From Cladophialophora immunda (lineage: Eukaryota; Ascomycota; Eurotiomycetes; Chaetothyriales; Herpotrichiellaceae), in the NCBI RefSeq assembly GCF_000835495.1, contig NW_015622543.1, positions 5,754,619 through 5,818,618 on the forward strand: a stretch of 64,000 nt of DNA, in the 5' to 3' direction. Shown here piece after piece: positions 10,581 to 23,100 of the stretch. Position 1 is the stretch's first letter, and each line of letters starts with the position of its first letter. A program made the translations under genes and the position numbers. The notes below the pieces were generated by a model. That model made no database searches. It was given only the letters and a program-made list of their open reading frames with translations, and was not told the origin of the DNA.

Positions 10581-11300
10581 GCATTCAGTGCATGGCCTCT
10601 CTTTTTCGTGGTTGCAATTGGGATTCTCCAGACGCCACGTTCTTTGTGACCAAATTGTATCTTTCTGCGCGGACCATGTATAGCATCACACATCATCCAA
10701 AGAGGCCTCTCCGAGGGAACGGAACGTAGCCGCATACCTAAATAAACCCTCCACAAGGATTTCCTAGATTTTTGGCGAAAGGCCCCATCCTATCCGCAAA
10801 ATCAAGGTCGAAGAAGGCCACCTGCAGGGCGCTATCACGTAATAACCTGCAGGGGGCTACTGCGTTAGGAGCTATGGGACGAATTTGGGGGCCGGTTTCT
10901 AACGAGCCTGCCATAATGAGTAGAAGCCTTCTGATTGTCAAACTTGCAACCTTGCCACTTACTAAGAGCTCATAGTGTACCCCGCGAGCCCGCATTCATC
11001 AAAGCAGACCCATATTGTGCCCCTCTGACCGAGTTTCGACACAGGATGTTGTTGCTACACGAGTTATAGCAGGGATAACTAAAATCTTACCAATGCATCA
11101 TTTACCGGGAAGCAACCGCTGGGAAGCAACCGACGGGCCGCTTTCTTCACCTCTTATATCCGAACCCTTCATGTCCAGGGAATAGCACAAGAATTGAAGG
11201 CTTGTTTTCGATCACGATACGCATCCTGGGTATTCAAGGCCTGTGTTTCTCCCAAGGTTACCTTCGTAAGAGGCCTTCGAGCGGCTCTCATTCTTCGAAA
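10581..11300. other. Intergenic before the STAND gene
   Basis: A short direct repeat of about 14 bp (GGGAAGCAACCG-type) lies near 11108-11133. CCTGCAGGG-type repeats occur near 10822-10855. No supported gene. Confidence 0.4.
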
Positions 11301-14300
11301 ATGACGGAAACTTCTCTAGCAGCACTCTGGGAGAATGCTATCTGCGAATATGAGAAGAGTATTGGCCAGCCTTTGTTCAATTCTGACTTGCAATGTGCTC
11401 CCGTAAACTTCCAAGACACCAATGGACGAAGCCTTCAAGCGTTTCTCGAAGCCCTTCACGTAAATCAAGACCAGTTCACGGCTCACCGAAATGAAAAGCG
11501 CAGAGTTGTTTCAGCCTTCCGCAAATGTATCCTCCCGCTGCACTTCATCCTGGATATTGCAGATCGAGGCCTTCAAGCAACACCCGCGGCACCGCTCAGT
11601 GCGCTTTTCTTTGCAGTCAAACATATCTTGAATACATGTGAAAGGGTTAGTAACGCATACGATGCTGTGGAAGAGTTGTTCCAACGAGTAGCCGCTGTTA
11701 CGTGCTCCCTCGACGGTTACAAGGACAGCTCTCTGATCGGCACACATCAGACAGTCGTTGTTGAGGTGTTGTCATGTCTTCTGAAAATCGTCGGAGTAGC
11801 ACAGTCCAGACTGGTCAAACCGTCAAGACTACGCCAATTTGGAAGGTCACTGTTTCAGAACGATGAAAGCATCAATGAAGCCCTTGCAGAGCTGGAGAGA
11901 CGGGTGCACGATGAGCTGGGCTATGTCGTTCGCCTGAATTTTGGGATGACGCAGCGAATGAGCGAAACGACCCTCAGCATACATAAACAAGTCCTCGAAA
12001 TCAGGCAGGAGATTCTGAGATCTAGAGCAAATGGAGAATTTTTGGATGCCAGGACAGATCTTGTCGAAAAACTCAAGAATGAGTCGTGGGAAGAATTGCG
12101 AAATCATCATCGAAAAAGTGCCGATGCCATTGCCGCCACCACGGGGATGTGGATCCAGAATGATTCGATGTTTGCAACGTGGGAGAACGGCAATGGTTCA
12201 CTGCTTTGGATTTTTGGTCGCCCGGGAGTTGGCAAAACGGTTCTTGCTGCTGCCACGGTCGAAACTCTCAAGAACAAATATTCAAGGCACGCTGATAATG
12301 GTTCAGTGAGGCCTACAGGCTACATGTATTTCAAGGAGGGCCAACCCAAACTCCAGAATCTGAGCGATATGTTGCTGGCTGTTGCACTGCAAATTGCGAA
12401 GCAAGATCAGCGGTTTTATGACCATCTGGTGGAGACCGTCAGAACTTATCCTGACATTCTTGGGAAGGCAGCGTCAGCGGAGTCTTTATGGGATCGCCTG
12501 TTCCTATCCTATGACCCTCTCTTGGAAGATCATGAAGAGGCTGGTGGACTGATCTACATAATCATTGATGGGCTTGACGAGGCCAACGACGAAGCAAAGC
12601 ATTCCTTGTTGACTTGCTTGAGAAGGCTTCTTGCCTCCCAGCCCAATCATGAAAGAATATCCATCCAGGTGGCCGTCTTTGCACGGCCAGAAATTCGAAA
12701 TCTCCTTGACAATACTGATGCCGCCTTCCAAGGAAAGGAAAAGATCATCGACATCACCGAAGACCAGACGAAGCAGGATATTCGTGTCTACGTACGGCAC
12801 CACACAAAGGCCATCGCCGCTGTCAGAATGATCCGGAAGATGGAACCGGAGCAATCTCAAGCCTTCGAGGCCTTCATCGAAAACAGCATAGTGACACGTT
12901 CGCAGGGAATGTTCTTATGGGCCAAATTAGTCATTGACCAGATTCGAGACAGCCCTTCTGCGGAAGCGGTTGAAGAAGCCCTCAATGATGCCCCTTCCGG
13001 GTTGATGGACATGATTCATTTGGTATTTCTCAGGTTGAACCACGAAAGCGACTTCAGGACCCAGTACCTGATGCACTTACTCGCCTGGGTCCTTTGTTGT
13101 CGCCGTCCGCTGACAATTGCCGAGCTTCATGTCTGCCTTCATGAAACACTTGGCCAGCATTTCATAACTATCTCTGATGACCTGACAAAAAGGTACTCCA
13201 GTCTTTTCGACGTCATACGGCAGTCAAATGGTGACGATGCTTCGAAAACGATAAAGTCAACGTCTTCCTCCAACAGAGAAGAATCCGAAGACGATTTAGA
13301 CTCTGTCGAAAGTGACGATGGCGAACTAGCGACCGGCTACACGCCATCAAGGCCTTCATTTAAGCAGTTTAGTTTCAAAAGAATCAGCGTCCATGCAAAT
13401 AATGGAATATTTGACGAATGGCACCGCAGCACGGTCACCTTTGCTCATGCAAGAATTCGCGACTATCTTGTCCAAGAAGGCAACCCCTTGACCAAGAAAT
13501 GGAATGATTGTCGAGTGGTTCCGGGACAGATTGATCATTTCAAGATGCAAATGGTGCAGGCTCTGCTTGACCTCGCCATGAAGCCCACTGCCCAAAAATA
13601 CGGCGTACATCTTCTCAGACAGTATGCGGCAGATAATTGCGTGTCTCATCTGGTGGAGATTGACCTTGGTGCAATGCCAGAAGACCTTTGTGGTCAAGTT
13701 GGTGCCAAACTAGCCTCGCTATGTTTTGACGGCAAGATGTTCTACGATATACAGAATGGTCTATGGCAAACTACGATTGATTCTTGGCTATTGGACCGAA
13801 AGAAACCCGATATCGTCCGTGCATTGATCGCAAAGGGAATCCACTGCCTCAGCACCGAAAATCCTGAGATTCGCCCGTGGGCAATGCAGGCGGTCGACTC
13901 CGCCAGAGTTCTCCTACAGCCTTTGATCAAAGAATGTGCCCGTATCTGGCTGGCGAAAAGGTCGTGGGATGACTTGGATTGGTTCAACAAGTGCGACGGA
14001 GAAACATGGGTATTGCTTGCGTATGAATTTTTGGTAAGCAAAGTGGTCTGTCGCCACACCGGCCGTTGCTGACGTTTAGTAGACTCCAAAAGGAGACAAT
14101 ATTGGCCCTGTCAGCATACTTAAAGGAACACGACGAGTCGGACGCATTACCCTGGATCTGATTGAGCAAATCGCCAGAAGTCAGAACTTAGAAGAAGACG
14201 AATATTGGTGTACCGGTGTTGCCTGGACGATGATGGATGGAGGAGATCCTAGGCACACCCGAAGAGCCATCGAATATTTCCAAAAGGCAATCACTCTAGC

Positions 14301-15804
14301 AGAAGCTCGTACGCGAGAGCTATATGGCGTCGAAAAGCCCACAGCTTGGGTCGCGTACGAAGGCCTCAGTCGGTGCTACGGCGATAATCTTGGACAACCT
14401 TTGCCAGCTCTAGAAGCAATTCAGAAAGCTATCGAAGCCTTACCACCGATCCTTCTTAACTTCGGTGTTGATTTTTATTTCAGAGCACGGGCAGCTTATT
14501 GGCAACTCCAAACCGGCGGAAATCACGAGGATGCCACTCGTGTCGGCAGGGAGGCGTACGAACGATGCCAGATGTATACTTTCGGCACAAATTCCCCCTC
14601 GGACTATATCATCATGGATAGCTGCAAGCTTTACATTGAGATTCTGAGTCGGACCCAAGATTATGGCTCAATATCAGCAGTCTTGCGCCACCTTGCAACA
14701 TGTGAGACACTCTTGCCCGGGTGTTCACTGCTTCACTGTCTTTTGAGACACAAGTTTACCGAACGAGAGTTCAAGCGGCTGACCGGTATCATCGCTATGG
14801 TTTTGTATAAAAGGCCAGACCCCGATCTGCAGAACCTGTTACAAGACAATTTCAAGCGTGTCGCATACATTGATCTTTCAGGCAGGCCCAAGTGGAATGA
14901 TCTGCGACTGGCGGTACGCTCTGCAAACTTCTTGCTACGACATTTCAAAGACGTCGCTGGCGCGACCAAGATCTTCACAAGCATCCTGTCTGTGATTGAC
15001 TCGAACGATGAGTCTTACCGTCAACGTTTGAAGCCGATTCGAAACCAAGCGGCCGCATTCGTTAGCTTTCGTCGTTTCACCGAGGCGGTGGAAGCTAGGC
15101 TGTCAAAACAATCACGTTATTCCCAGCCCGCGGAGAAACTGAGGAGTCTTGCCTTGGAAGACAAACGGCGCTATCGCGCCTCTTATTCGGCCCTTCTGTA
15201 TGGTGTCTGGCTTCGAGATCATCGATCAAAGTCTCCGAAGGTGTGGAGGCCGATTTTCGAACCATCTATCGCTGAGGCAATCTATAAACTACACGACGAC
15301 GATCCCTGGAACGACGATGATGCCTACAATCAACTTGGAGAGGCGTTAATGATGGGCAACGATCTCGAAAACGCTGCAACTGCCTTCGGAATTACCATGA
15401 TGCTAACAGATGAACTAGCCACACAGCCTGAAGTACCTGATGAAGGAACCGACTCTGATCATAAGCTGGGAGAGAGCACCGGTGGGGCGGTATACAAGTA
15501 CGCCAGCTCCAGGAAAATTCGCCACTGCGACGGGATTTGCGATCCGACCAAGGACGACTTTGCAGAACTCTGGTGCTGTTGCCTATGTGAGAAGACGTGG
15601 CTTTGCGGAGATTGCCTTGTTCTGCTCAGGAAACAGGACCCAGAGGCAGACTCGTACGTGATATGCTCGTCAGATCATAGCCACCTCCGAGTCTACCCTG
15701 TGTCTGATCGCGCCAGAGATATCGTCAGCGGCCTTCGACGGAACAACTTCGACAAGCATCGCCAGTGGTTACGAGAAGTGCAGGCGGCCTGGAGCACGGA
15801 GTAG
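11301..15804 (+). CDS. STAND/NACHT NTPase, TPR-like repeats and zinc-ligand C-terminus
   Basis: A predicted 1484-residue fungal NLR-like protein. Exon 1 is 11301-14033 and exon 2 is 14083-15804, with a 49-nt GTAAGC...TAG intron in phase 0. The ATG at 11301 is preferred because it starts just before a Goodbye-like N-terminal domain (LWENAICEYEKSIGQPL). Helical segments follow, then a NACHT NTPase with P-loop GRPGVGKT at about residue 305 and Walker B IYIIIDGLDEAND at about 418. The middle is helical, with an acidic Ser-rich insert near residue 660. The C-terminal half has TPR-like helical pairs. The end has paired Cys motifs (CDGIC, WCCCLC, WLCGDC) and a closing His-x-His (SDHSHL), a ZZ-like zinc arrangement. 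Such proteins act in non-self recognition and programmed cell death; that role is inferred from the family. Confidence 0.85.
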
Positions 15805-16497
15805 GGAACTGCGCATCGTGTCTCCGGCAATCGCTCTGATCGGGTTATGTCTGCGATACCAGCGGGAACGCATGCGACGACGCTCGTGAACCACAGCCTG
15901 GTCAAGTTTGTAGCTGTTCTCATCGTCCTCGGTGCCTGACAGAATGCCAGGCGCCTCGTCTAGCATCGCACCCAGGGCTGATTTTCTCTATCGTGGGATT
16001 GTCTATCATCCCAATCGAGTAGGCCCTGTTCGTTCACGAGGGGTTTCGGGTTTCGTGGAATGTCTATGAGACTGTGCCTCAAGCATTCAGACCCCCGGAA
16101 TTATGAATTGTTTGTGTTGTAAACGAAGTGCAAGGGGAGGGGCTAGTCATGGTGGGAGCAAGGGACCAGTACGGAGTACTCGGCGCTTGATAGATCCCGA
16201 GCATACTCGATAGTTACAGGCGAGCAGGGGTAGGGAGAAAGAGTTGTCAGACAACTTTCCATCACGGTAATGAACGCCAAGACGCTAATGGCTTAGCGGC
16301 ACTAACGGGGTTGTTGACGCGTGTCGGCGCGCCGAGAACATTTGTCCCCACTATTTGGTACCGACCGCGATCAGGCACTCAGGTCCTCCATCGTCATGCT
16401 CGATTGTCTTCGCGAATAATCACAGTTCGCGGGGTTGGCCTCGCATATACATTGTCGTGACAGACCCTCGAGGCCTCAATGGTCCCCAACCATCATC
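15805..16497. other. Intergenic before Ame1
   Basis: It contains one AGTACGGAGTACT palindrome (about 16168-16180). No gene seen. Confidence 0.5.
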
Positions 16498-18517
16498 ATG
16501 GCTTCTCACAGTCGGCAAGATCGCGCGCTGATGCGGCAGCGTGGTGCTGGGTATGTTGACTCTGCGTAAACAGAGTGAATGAAGCTGACGCTGACAATCT
16601 TAGATCGCGCGCCGTCGCAACCGCTGATTTTGGCATCAATTTTGGTATGGGGGACAGTAGGCTGGAGCGTCAACAAATGCGACAGAGGGGCGCTGGGTAC
16701 GCGATCTCTCCCACTGAATTCAACATCTCTGACGTCCCTTGCTTAGGTCTCGCAAGATTGACAATGTGGACTTTGGCATTTCCTTTCCGACCCCAGCGCA
16801 GCGCTCCCGCAGCAAGACACCACAGTCTCGAAGGTCTAATTCGCGCCAGCCGTCAAATACACCAGCCAGGCGAAGCCGAGAACCGACGTCCGCACGATCG
16901 GCCGGACGAAATTCCAGCGCACTGAAGTCGGCTCAACCTCCAGCGCCTGCATCTGAAGTAGAGTCGCTACAACCGAACGACGGGCACACACCAGCAAGTA
17001 CTCGATCTAGCAAAAGAAGGAAAATATCTCCAAGTATTGTTACGCCAACTCCACAACCACCAGCAGATACAACTAGAGCAATCCCCACAAGCCGAGCTTC
17101 GCTGAGGAGAAATTCGACCCGGATGTTCGCAATTGCCGAAGACGATGATGCCGGAGCGCATCCCTCCCTCAGTCATGCCGGAGAACCCTCTCACACATCT
17201 CCCTTGTTCATCCCGCAGGGGGAGCAGGAGAAGGAGAATGAGACGCCCAACACCATAGGATCAAAGACAAACCCCGTGGAGTCGGATTTACAGACTACAA
17301 AGAGCGGACGAATTCTGCTTGCACCACTTGTCTTGGATGAAGATGTCTCTGAATCTGCTTTAGAAGCCCCCGAAATAGAGGGTGAAGGGACGCTTCAACG
17401 GATGATAATGAACGATACATTACCAGATTCAGATGTGCCCAGTTCTTCTAAACAGCGAAAGCGGAGAAAACGAAGATCCCTCACCTTCGAGCGCAGAAAA
17501 CGTCATTCGTCGAATCAGAGTCAGCCTTTGAACGCCTCAAAGGAGGACTCGCCAGCTGCCGTTCCTTCTCGAGTCCCGTCCGAGGAACTCCCATCACCCG
17601 CGGCTAAGCCTTTAGCAAACCGAATCGCCAAGTACAGCAAACTTGCGAAAACAAGGAATATGAGAGCAATTACTCCTGTCTCCGACCGAGAGCAAACCCC
17701 TAATCAAGGAGAGGAGGAAGATGACTCGTACGTTGAACAGAGCTCTCCTGAAGTGCAGACGCCGGCTGCAAATAGGAAGGGCAAGAGAAAGACTCGCCAA
17801 CAAACTTTCCGAGATGGGTCGGCCGAAGTTTCGAAGAGCAACAAGGGCAGACCTACCTTCCCTATTCTCACTCACCGACTGGCAAGTGTCTCGACATTGC
17901 CGACCATCCACGAAGATAGTGAAGCCCAAATGGCGGATGTACTCCCTGATATTACAACCGACCGAGCTCAGCCCAACGTGGTGGACGTGCTAGCCCAGAT
18001 CTGTCGCGAAACCATCACAAACGCGATTGACCGCATCGCCGACACTCTACAGTCCAAGAAACGAACATCAGTCAATAACAAACGGAACGCCCTCGAAGCA
18101 TTCGGCCAAGACCTCGATGAGGAGTTATTCGCGATGTCTGAGGCTGTGGAGAACCGCATCAACCTGGAAGCCCGTGTTCGGAAGACTAAGCGGGAGAAAG
18201 CAGCTCTGCAAACGGAATATATCGAGTTAAGGAAGGAACGTGAACAGGTTGCACTGAAGTGTGACGCGCTCAGACGCCGTCATTGGCAGTGCGAAGAGTC
18301 TACGAGAGAGAAATGGGCGCTCAGTGAGGCGGCTCGGCGCGTGGAGCAGGAGATGGACCGAAATTCAGGCGCCGATGACGAAAGTATCGAGTTCCTTATA
18401 CGGAGCGTGACGCCGGCGGTCAGCAGTGCATCGGGACACGGTATCTTGGACAAAGTCAGGTCATTCAATGCTCAGTTGGAAAACATGGCATTGATTTTGG
18501 AAGGAGGCAATGCTTGA
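16498..18517 (+). CDS. AME1: Inner kinetochore subunit Ame1/CENP-U
   Basis: A predicted 638-residue protein from exons 16498-16550, 16604-16696 and 16747-18517 (introns 53 and 50 nt). The N-terminus carries the Ame1 signature RxRGxxSR followed by an Asp/Phe-rich patch, here RQRGAGSRKIDNVDFGISF. In budding yeast this motif docks the Mtw1/Mis12 complex. A long disordered Ser/Pro/Arg-rich region follows. The C-terminal about 200 residues are coiled coil (DVLAQICRETITNAIDRIAD, then LEARVRKTKREKAALQTEY) ending in a short ILDKVRSFNAQLENMA helix, as in Ame1/Mis17. It acts in the nucleus in the COMA complex. Unusual: the N-terminal motif is present twice, once across exons 1-2 and once across exons 2-3, with both introns at the same codon and phase. 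Confidence 0.8.
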
Positions 18518-19206
18518 TGTTTGTTGTTCTATGGATGATTCACGAGGTTCAAAATCTGAGACGATTGATGGCTCTTCAGGGTTATGCTTCTGGCAGATAT
18601 GTGGTTTGATACCCGGCTAGTAACTGGAGCTCATGCTCGTGAGGGCAATGAGTTGGATATACAAAGCCCTTATGAGATGTTGAAAGGATGGCAACAGAGT
18701 CCTCCACGAAACTAAAGAATAAATCTACACTGCCTCCTTGGTCCTCATCCACTAATATTGGGGCGGCGGAGGAAGTGATGCGAGAAGGACGTTGCGACTA
18801 TCGGCTTGCGGAGGCACCCTCTGAGGGAGTCATCTACATGTACTTTGATATGTCAGAGAGAGCCTTTACGTGGACCGGCATGTACTGTCAGTTCGGGAGC
18901 TATGTAGACGCCCTCCAGCGGAAGGTGCAAAGAAAACGAGTCCATTCTCTAGAACATGGTAAAGTGATAGGGTGCGCGTCTCGTGGCTTTCACAGCCGAT
19001 GCTAGGTCACCCACGCAGTGGATGTTCCTTGCGCGGTCAAAAGGCTTCGAGCAGAATGTTGTCTCATGGCAAGGCTGAGGTTGATCCGATAGCGGAGACG
19101 GGGGGGTTCAGCCTTGCGCCCAAGCTTCTCCAACTGGGGGATTATTTTCTTCTCCGCCTCGCGCAGCAACATAGTCCTCTTCTTTCATTGAAGTTGTGTT
19201 GTAGAT
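18518..19206. other. Intergenic, Ame1 to LYS12
   Basis: A 105-codon plus frame (18688-19005) starts with an ATG but has no recognisable domain. I do not call it a gene. Confidence 0.4.
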
Positions 19207-20587
19207 ATGGCAGGCCGAACGTTGCGGATAGGTAGGACCTCCTACCAGAACTGCTGGATCTTCACACTGACATGCGCACCAACAAACAGGTCTCATCCCC
19301 GGCGACGGGATCGGTCGCGAAGTCATTCCGGTACGAGTCGCGCTGTCTCCCACCTCGCCCATTGCCCGCTCCATCCAAGCTATGTGCGTGTCTAATACAC
19401 TGTGCTCCAGGCCGGCAAGCGCATTCTTGAGTCGCTCCCCTCGTCGCTAGGTTTGAAATTCTCCTTTGTCGACCTCGATGCGGGCTTCGATTGCTTCAAG
19501 CGCACGGGAACTGCGCTGCCAGATAAAACGGTGGAGATGCTGCAGAAAGAATGCGACGGCGCCTTGTTTGGGGCTGTGAGGTGAGCCATATATCAGCATT
19601 GCGTGTGATTGTGTCCTGCACTCCATCTGTTGCGCTGGGAAGGGGGAATTACCGCACCCCCTTTGCGCGCACGTTCCTGACTTCAAACCCATTCGACTAA
19701 CCATTTTCCCTCTCCTCCTCCGCCTAAACAGCTCCCCCACAACCAAAGTCCAAGGGTACACGTCCCCGATCGTGGCTCTGCGCAAAAAGCTCTCCCTCTA
19801 CGCCAATGTCCGCCCTTGTAAAACCACTCTCTCCCCGGCCTTCCAGTCGCCCGTCCCGCACCCCATCGACATGGTCATCGTGCGCGAAAACACCGAGGAC
19901 CTCTACGTGAAGGAGGAGAAGACCTACAGCGACGGCGAGGGAGGCGAGATTGCCGAGGCGATCAAGAGGATATCGAGCAAGGCCAGCTGGCGGATCGCGA
20001 ACATTGCAGGCGAGATCGCCTTGCGACGGCAGCGCATGCGGGAACAACAGGGATCGTCGGAGAAGAAACAGGGCATGGTCACCATCACGCACAAATCCAA
20101 CGTGCTCTCTCAAACGGACGGCCTCTTCCGCTCCACCGCCCGGGAGTGTCTGGCCCAGCCCCAGTTCTCCTCGTTGAAAATCGAGGAGCAGATCGTCGAC
20201 AGCATGGTGTACAAGCTGTTCCTCCAGCCGCAGTACTACGACGTCATCGTCGCGCCGAACTTGTACGGGGACCTACTCAGTGACGGAGCCGCCGCGCTGG
20301 TCGGCTCGCTGGGCCTCGTGCCCAGCGCCAACGTGGGCGAGGGCATCATCATCGGCGAACCCTGTCACGGATCCGCCCCGGACATAGAGGGCAAGGGCAT
20401 CGCCAACCCGATCGCGACCATCAGGAGTGTGGGCGTCATGCTGGAGTTCTTGGATCTGCCCGAGGCCGCGCAGGCGGTGTACAATGCAGTGGACGCATCC
20501 TTGGGAGAGGGCAAATTCGTCTCCCCGGATCTGGGCGGGACGGCGACGACGAAGGAGGTGGTGGACGATATCATCAAGAGGCTCTAG
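19207..20587 (+). CDS. LYS12: Homoisocitrate dehydrogenase (lysine biosynthesis)
   Basis: It oxidatively decarboxylates homoisocitrate to 2-oxoadipate with NAD in the mitochondrial alpha-aminoadipate lysine pathway. Exons: 19207-19231, 19290-19330, 19411-19580 and 19732-20587, giving 363 residues, normal for the family. Seen: [17 protein letters not shown] at the N-terminus, [26 protein letters not shown], the substrate and metal region [15 protein letters not shown], the catalytic Tyr in that segment, [11 protein letters not shown] and the NAD-binding [15 protein letters not shown]. The Glu/Tyr version of the substrate loop favours homoisocitrate over isopropylmalate or isocitrate. The last exon is GC-rich with strong third-position C/G bias, which fits high expression. 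Confidence 0.92.
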
Positions 20588-21297
20588 ATTCGTGGAATGA
20601 AGAGGCGCTATAGAAGTCAGCCTGGAAAGAGCGGCTCGAAATTGAAGGCTGCGAGAGACCCGTGACCGGGGGCTTGTGCCCTTTTTTCCCTTTTGCTTGG
20701 AGGGACTTTCGCATTGGTGCCCTTTTTGGAGGCCGGGTCAAAGAACAGGGTCAAAATCAAAAAGTTGAAGTACACATAGACACCACTTCGTAGGAGAGTT
20801 TTCCTCGTATCGCTGGCAGATGGCTGTCTCCAACCTTTATGCGAGGTCGGGCGTCAAAGGTGTTGAAGGCTGCCTTAGACAGCCTCTCCGGCTCGAGCTA
20901 TTTGCGTCAAACTGGTAGTCTCTACATAGGGAGCCTCCTGCGTCGTCTCTATTAGTGTTGCCGCCCACTTTGGAAACGAAGGGGCTTGGAGAGCTACCGG
21001 ACCGCATACCAGCAGCGATAAAAGAAGACCCAGCCATCATACGGAATCGGTTCTGCGCGCGGCTTATCATAAACAGGTATGACATTAATAGCTATACATT
21101 CCCGCCGGGTTATGATCCTCGGCCAACCCATCCCCAGAGCTTCAAATATAGAACCGCACATTGTCGAGATCACCCATTCGATCTGACATGCGCTGCCGTC
21201 TCAGTCACAAAGGTAAACATCCTTCGCAGGACCACGTAAGTCGAAGCCGAGTGCTCTATCCGTATGCGTCAACGTTCAAATCCAATAATTCGATCTC
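20588..21297. other. Convergent intergenic region, LYS12 / BIG1
   Basis: No gene or strong repeat seen; several weak open frames only. Confidence 0.5.
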
Positions 21298-22373
21298 TCA
21301 TTGTTTCTTCGTCGCGAGCTGTCCTTGCTCCTTGTCGAACGCCGCGTACGTGACTTGCAGACTGGCGACGCCGGAAATGGCAACGTACAAAATCGATAGG
21401 AGAAGGAAACCGACGAGGAAGCCCATGAAGATCCCTGCACGACAACGTCAGTGTCCGGTGAAGCCAAACTCCAGCAGCGAAGCAACGTGGATAGAAAGGA
21501 GAAAAGGAGAATACACACCAGGAGTGAAAAACTGGTACTTATCGAACAACGGCCCGTCGATCATGGTCTGATTATTCCCAGTTATGCTGGCCGCCCCCTG
21601 CACACCGAGATCTCGCTTCAGATCGAGATGCATGCTCTCTTGTATTTGGGAGTCCATATCATATCCCGCAGCTTCTTCATCATCCGCTCCTTGCGCGACG
21701 AACATCCCGTCTTGTAAGCGGCCTGTGGTGTACAAAACAGTGTAGTTCTGCGTTGGGAGCAGGTCTATCACAGAGGCCAGGAATGCGTCGTTCGAAGAGA
21801 GGTCTTGCACTCTGTTTGAGCCAGCAGATGGCGCCGGGAGGACAAGTTCGAGCAGACGCGGCGACGGGGTTAACTCCTTCGTCGGAATACCTCCTCCTTC
21901 CCTCGAGGCATCGATTGACACCACCGAGACGCCGCATCTCGTTTTCAAGACTTCAACCCACGTAGAGCTGTCTAGGCGACCGAAAACATCCGGAACAGTC
22001 AAGCTGCTCCGAACCGCCGATCCTTTGGACTGAGAAGGCGATAATGCTCTTGCAAGGAAAGGTGTAGTTCTCTTGGAATTGGAGTAGTCTTTGGTGGACA
22101 CTCCTGGTTGCGAGACCAGTATGTAGTAGTCTGAAGGGCACGAGGAGAGAGCCAATGCCACGTCGGAGGTCAGCAGGGGTGCCGATTGAACGTGGGAGGT
22201 CGTTGCTAAAAGTCTAGATGTACAGGGGACAATGGTCAGTCGAGATATGCCTGAACTTGACGCAGGGTACAAACGTACTCGGAGGTTGAGAACATGAAGA
22301 AGGGCGTTGTATCAAGGTAGCCATGGGCGCATTCAGCGGCCAGCGCTAAAGCGCACAGCCGAAAGAGACGCAT
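21298..22373 (-). CDS. BIG1: BIG1-like ER membrane protein (VOA1/Ac45-type C-terminus)
   Basis: A predicted 308-residue type I ER membrane protein required in yeast for normal beta-1,6-glucan. It has a C-terminal transmembrane segment of the V-ATPase S1/VOA1 type. Exons: 22279-22373, 21519-22213 and 21298-21434 (introns 65 and 84 nt). There is an N-terminal signal peptide (MRLFRLCALALAAECAHGYL), then the lumenal PFFMFSTSE start typical of the family. A lumenal domain with an NYT site and an NQT glycosylation sequon follows. Then DKYQFFTPGIFMGFLVGFLL leads into the single TM helix and a short Lys-rich cytosolic tail ending LATKKQ, a KKxx-like ER retrieval form. Neighbour UBA4 is on the same strand and unrelated in function. 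Confidence 0.85.
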
Positions 22374-23100
22374 GGCGCTGGAGTTGGCTGAGGATTGTCG
22401 TCGTTCAACACTCAACGGAGGCAGGTCTTGAAGCTTTGATATGATGCATGGGAGCGCAACCTGCATCTGCAGTTCTCCCGCTTCATCGTATACCCAGGGC
22501 ACAGCTAGACAGCCAATCGGAGAAGCATATATCTTGGCAAATTTGGGGTGTTTACACTGCTCGATAAGGCTGGACATTGAGATAAATTTTCCTTGCGAGC
22601 TCGGTCTGCATCCTCTGCTTTCATTCTACGGCTTCATCGCTCTTTTCTAGAACCTATGGGCCTCCGTCACGACCGCATAAATGACAGTGACGTGAATATC
22701 TCGATTCCAATCATTCATTCCGTGGCCCCAGTGAATCCCGAGTGGTTGATACCCTTTCAAGACTTTATCATTTCTGCCTCTAGGAGATTCCGTTTCCTTC
22801 AACTCGTGTCAAGGTACGTATAAGCTCTGGCTTCAGTGTTTCCTCTCTATTCGAAAAGCACTCAAGAAAAACAATCGTATGATGATACAACTTCTAGCTG
22901 ATTCACTAATTATGGTCGAGACCATTAATGGGTCAATGCGAAAAACTCTTTCTTTCCCCTTCTGATGTTCCTTCCCTCTTGATACATACCGAGCACCGAT
23001 GTCGTTGGTCCAACCTTGCTGACTCTTTTCGGATGGTAGAGGCTGTGCAATAGCGATTGTTTAAAAGATTAAACCCATCATCGAATCTCCGAGCATTAAC
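22374..23100. other. Intergenic, BIG1 promoter and UBA4 3' side
   Basis: AT-richer than neighbouring genes. No gene recognised. Confidence 0.5.
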
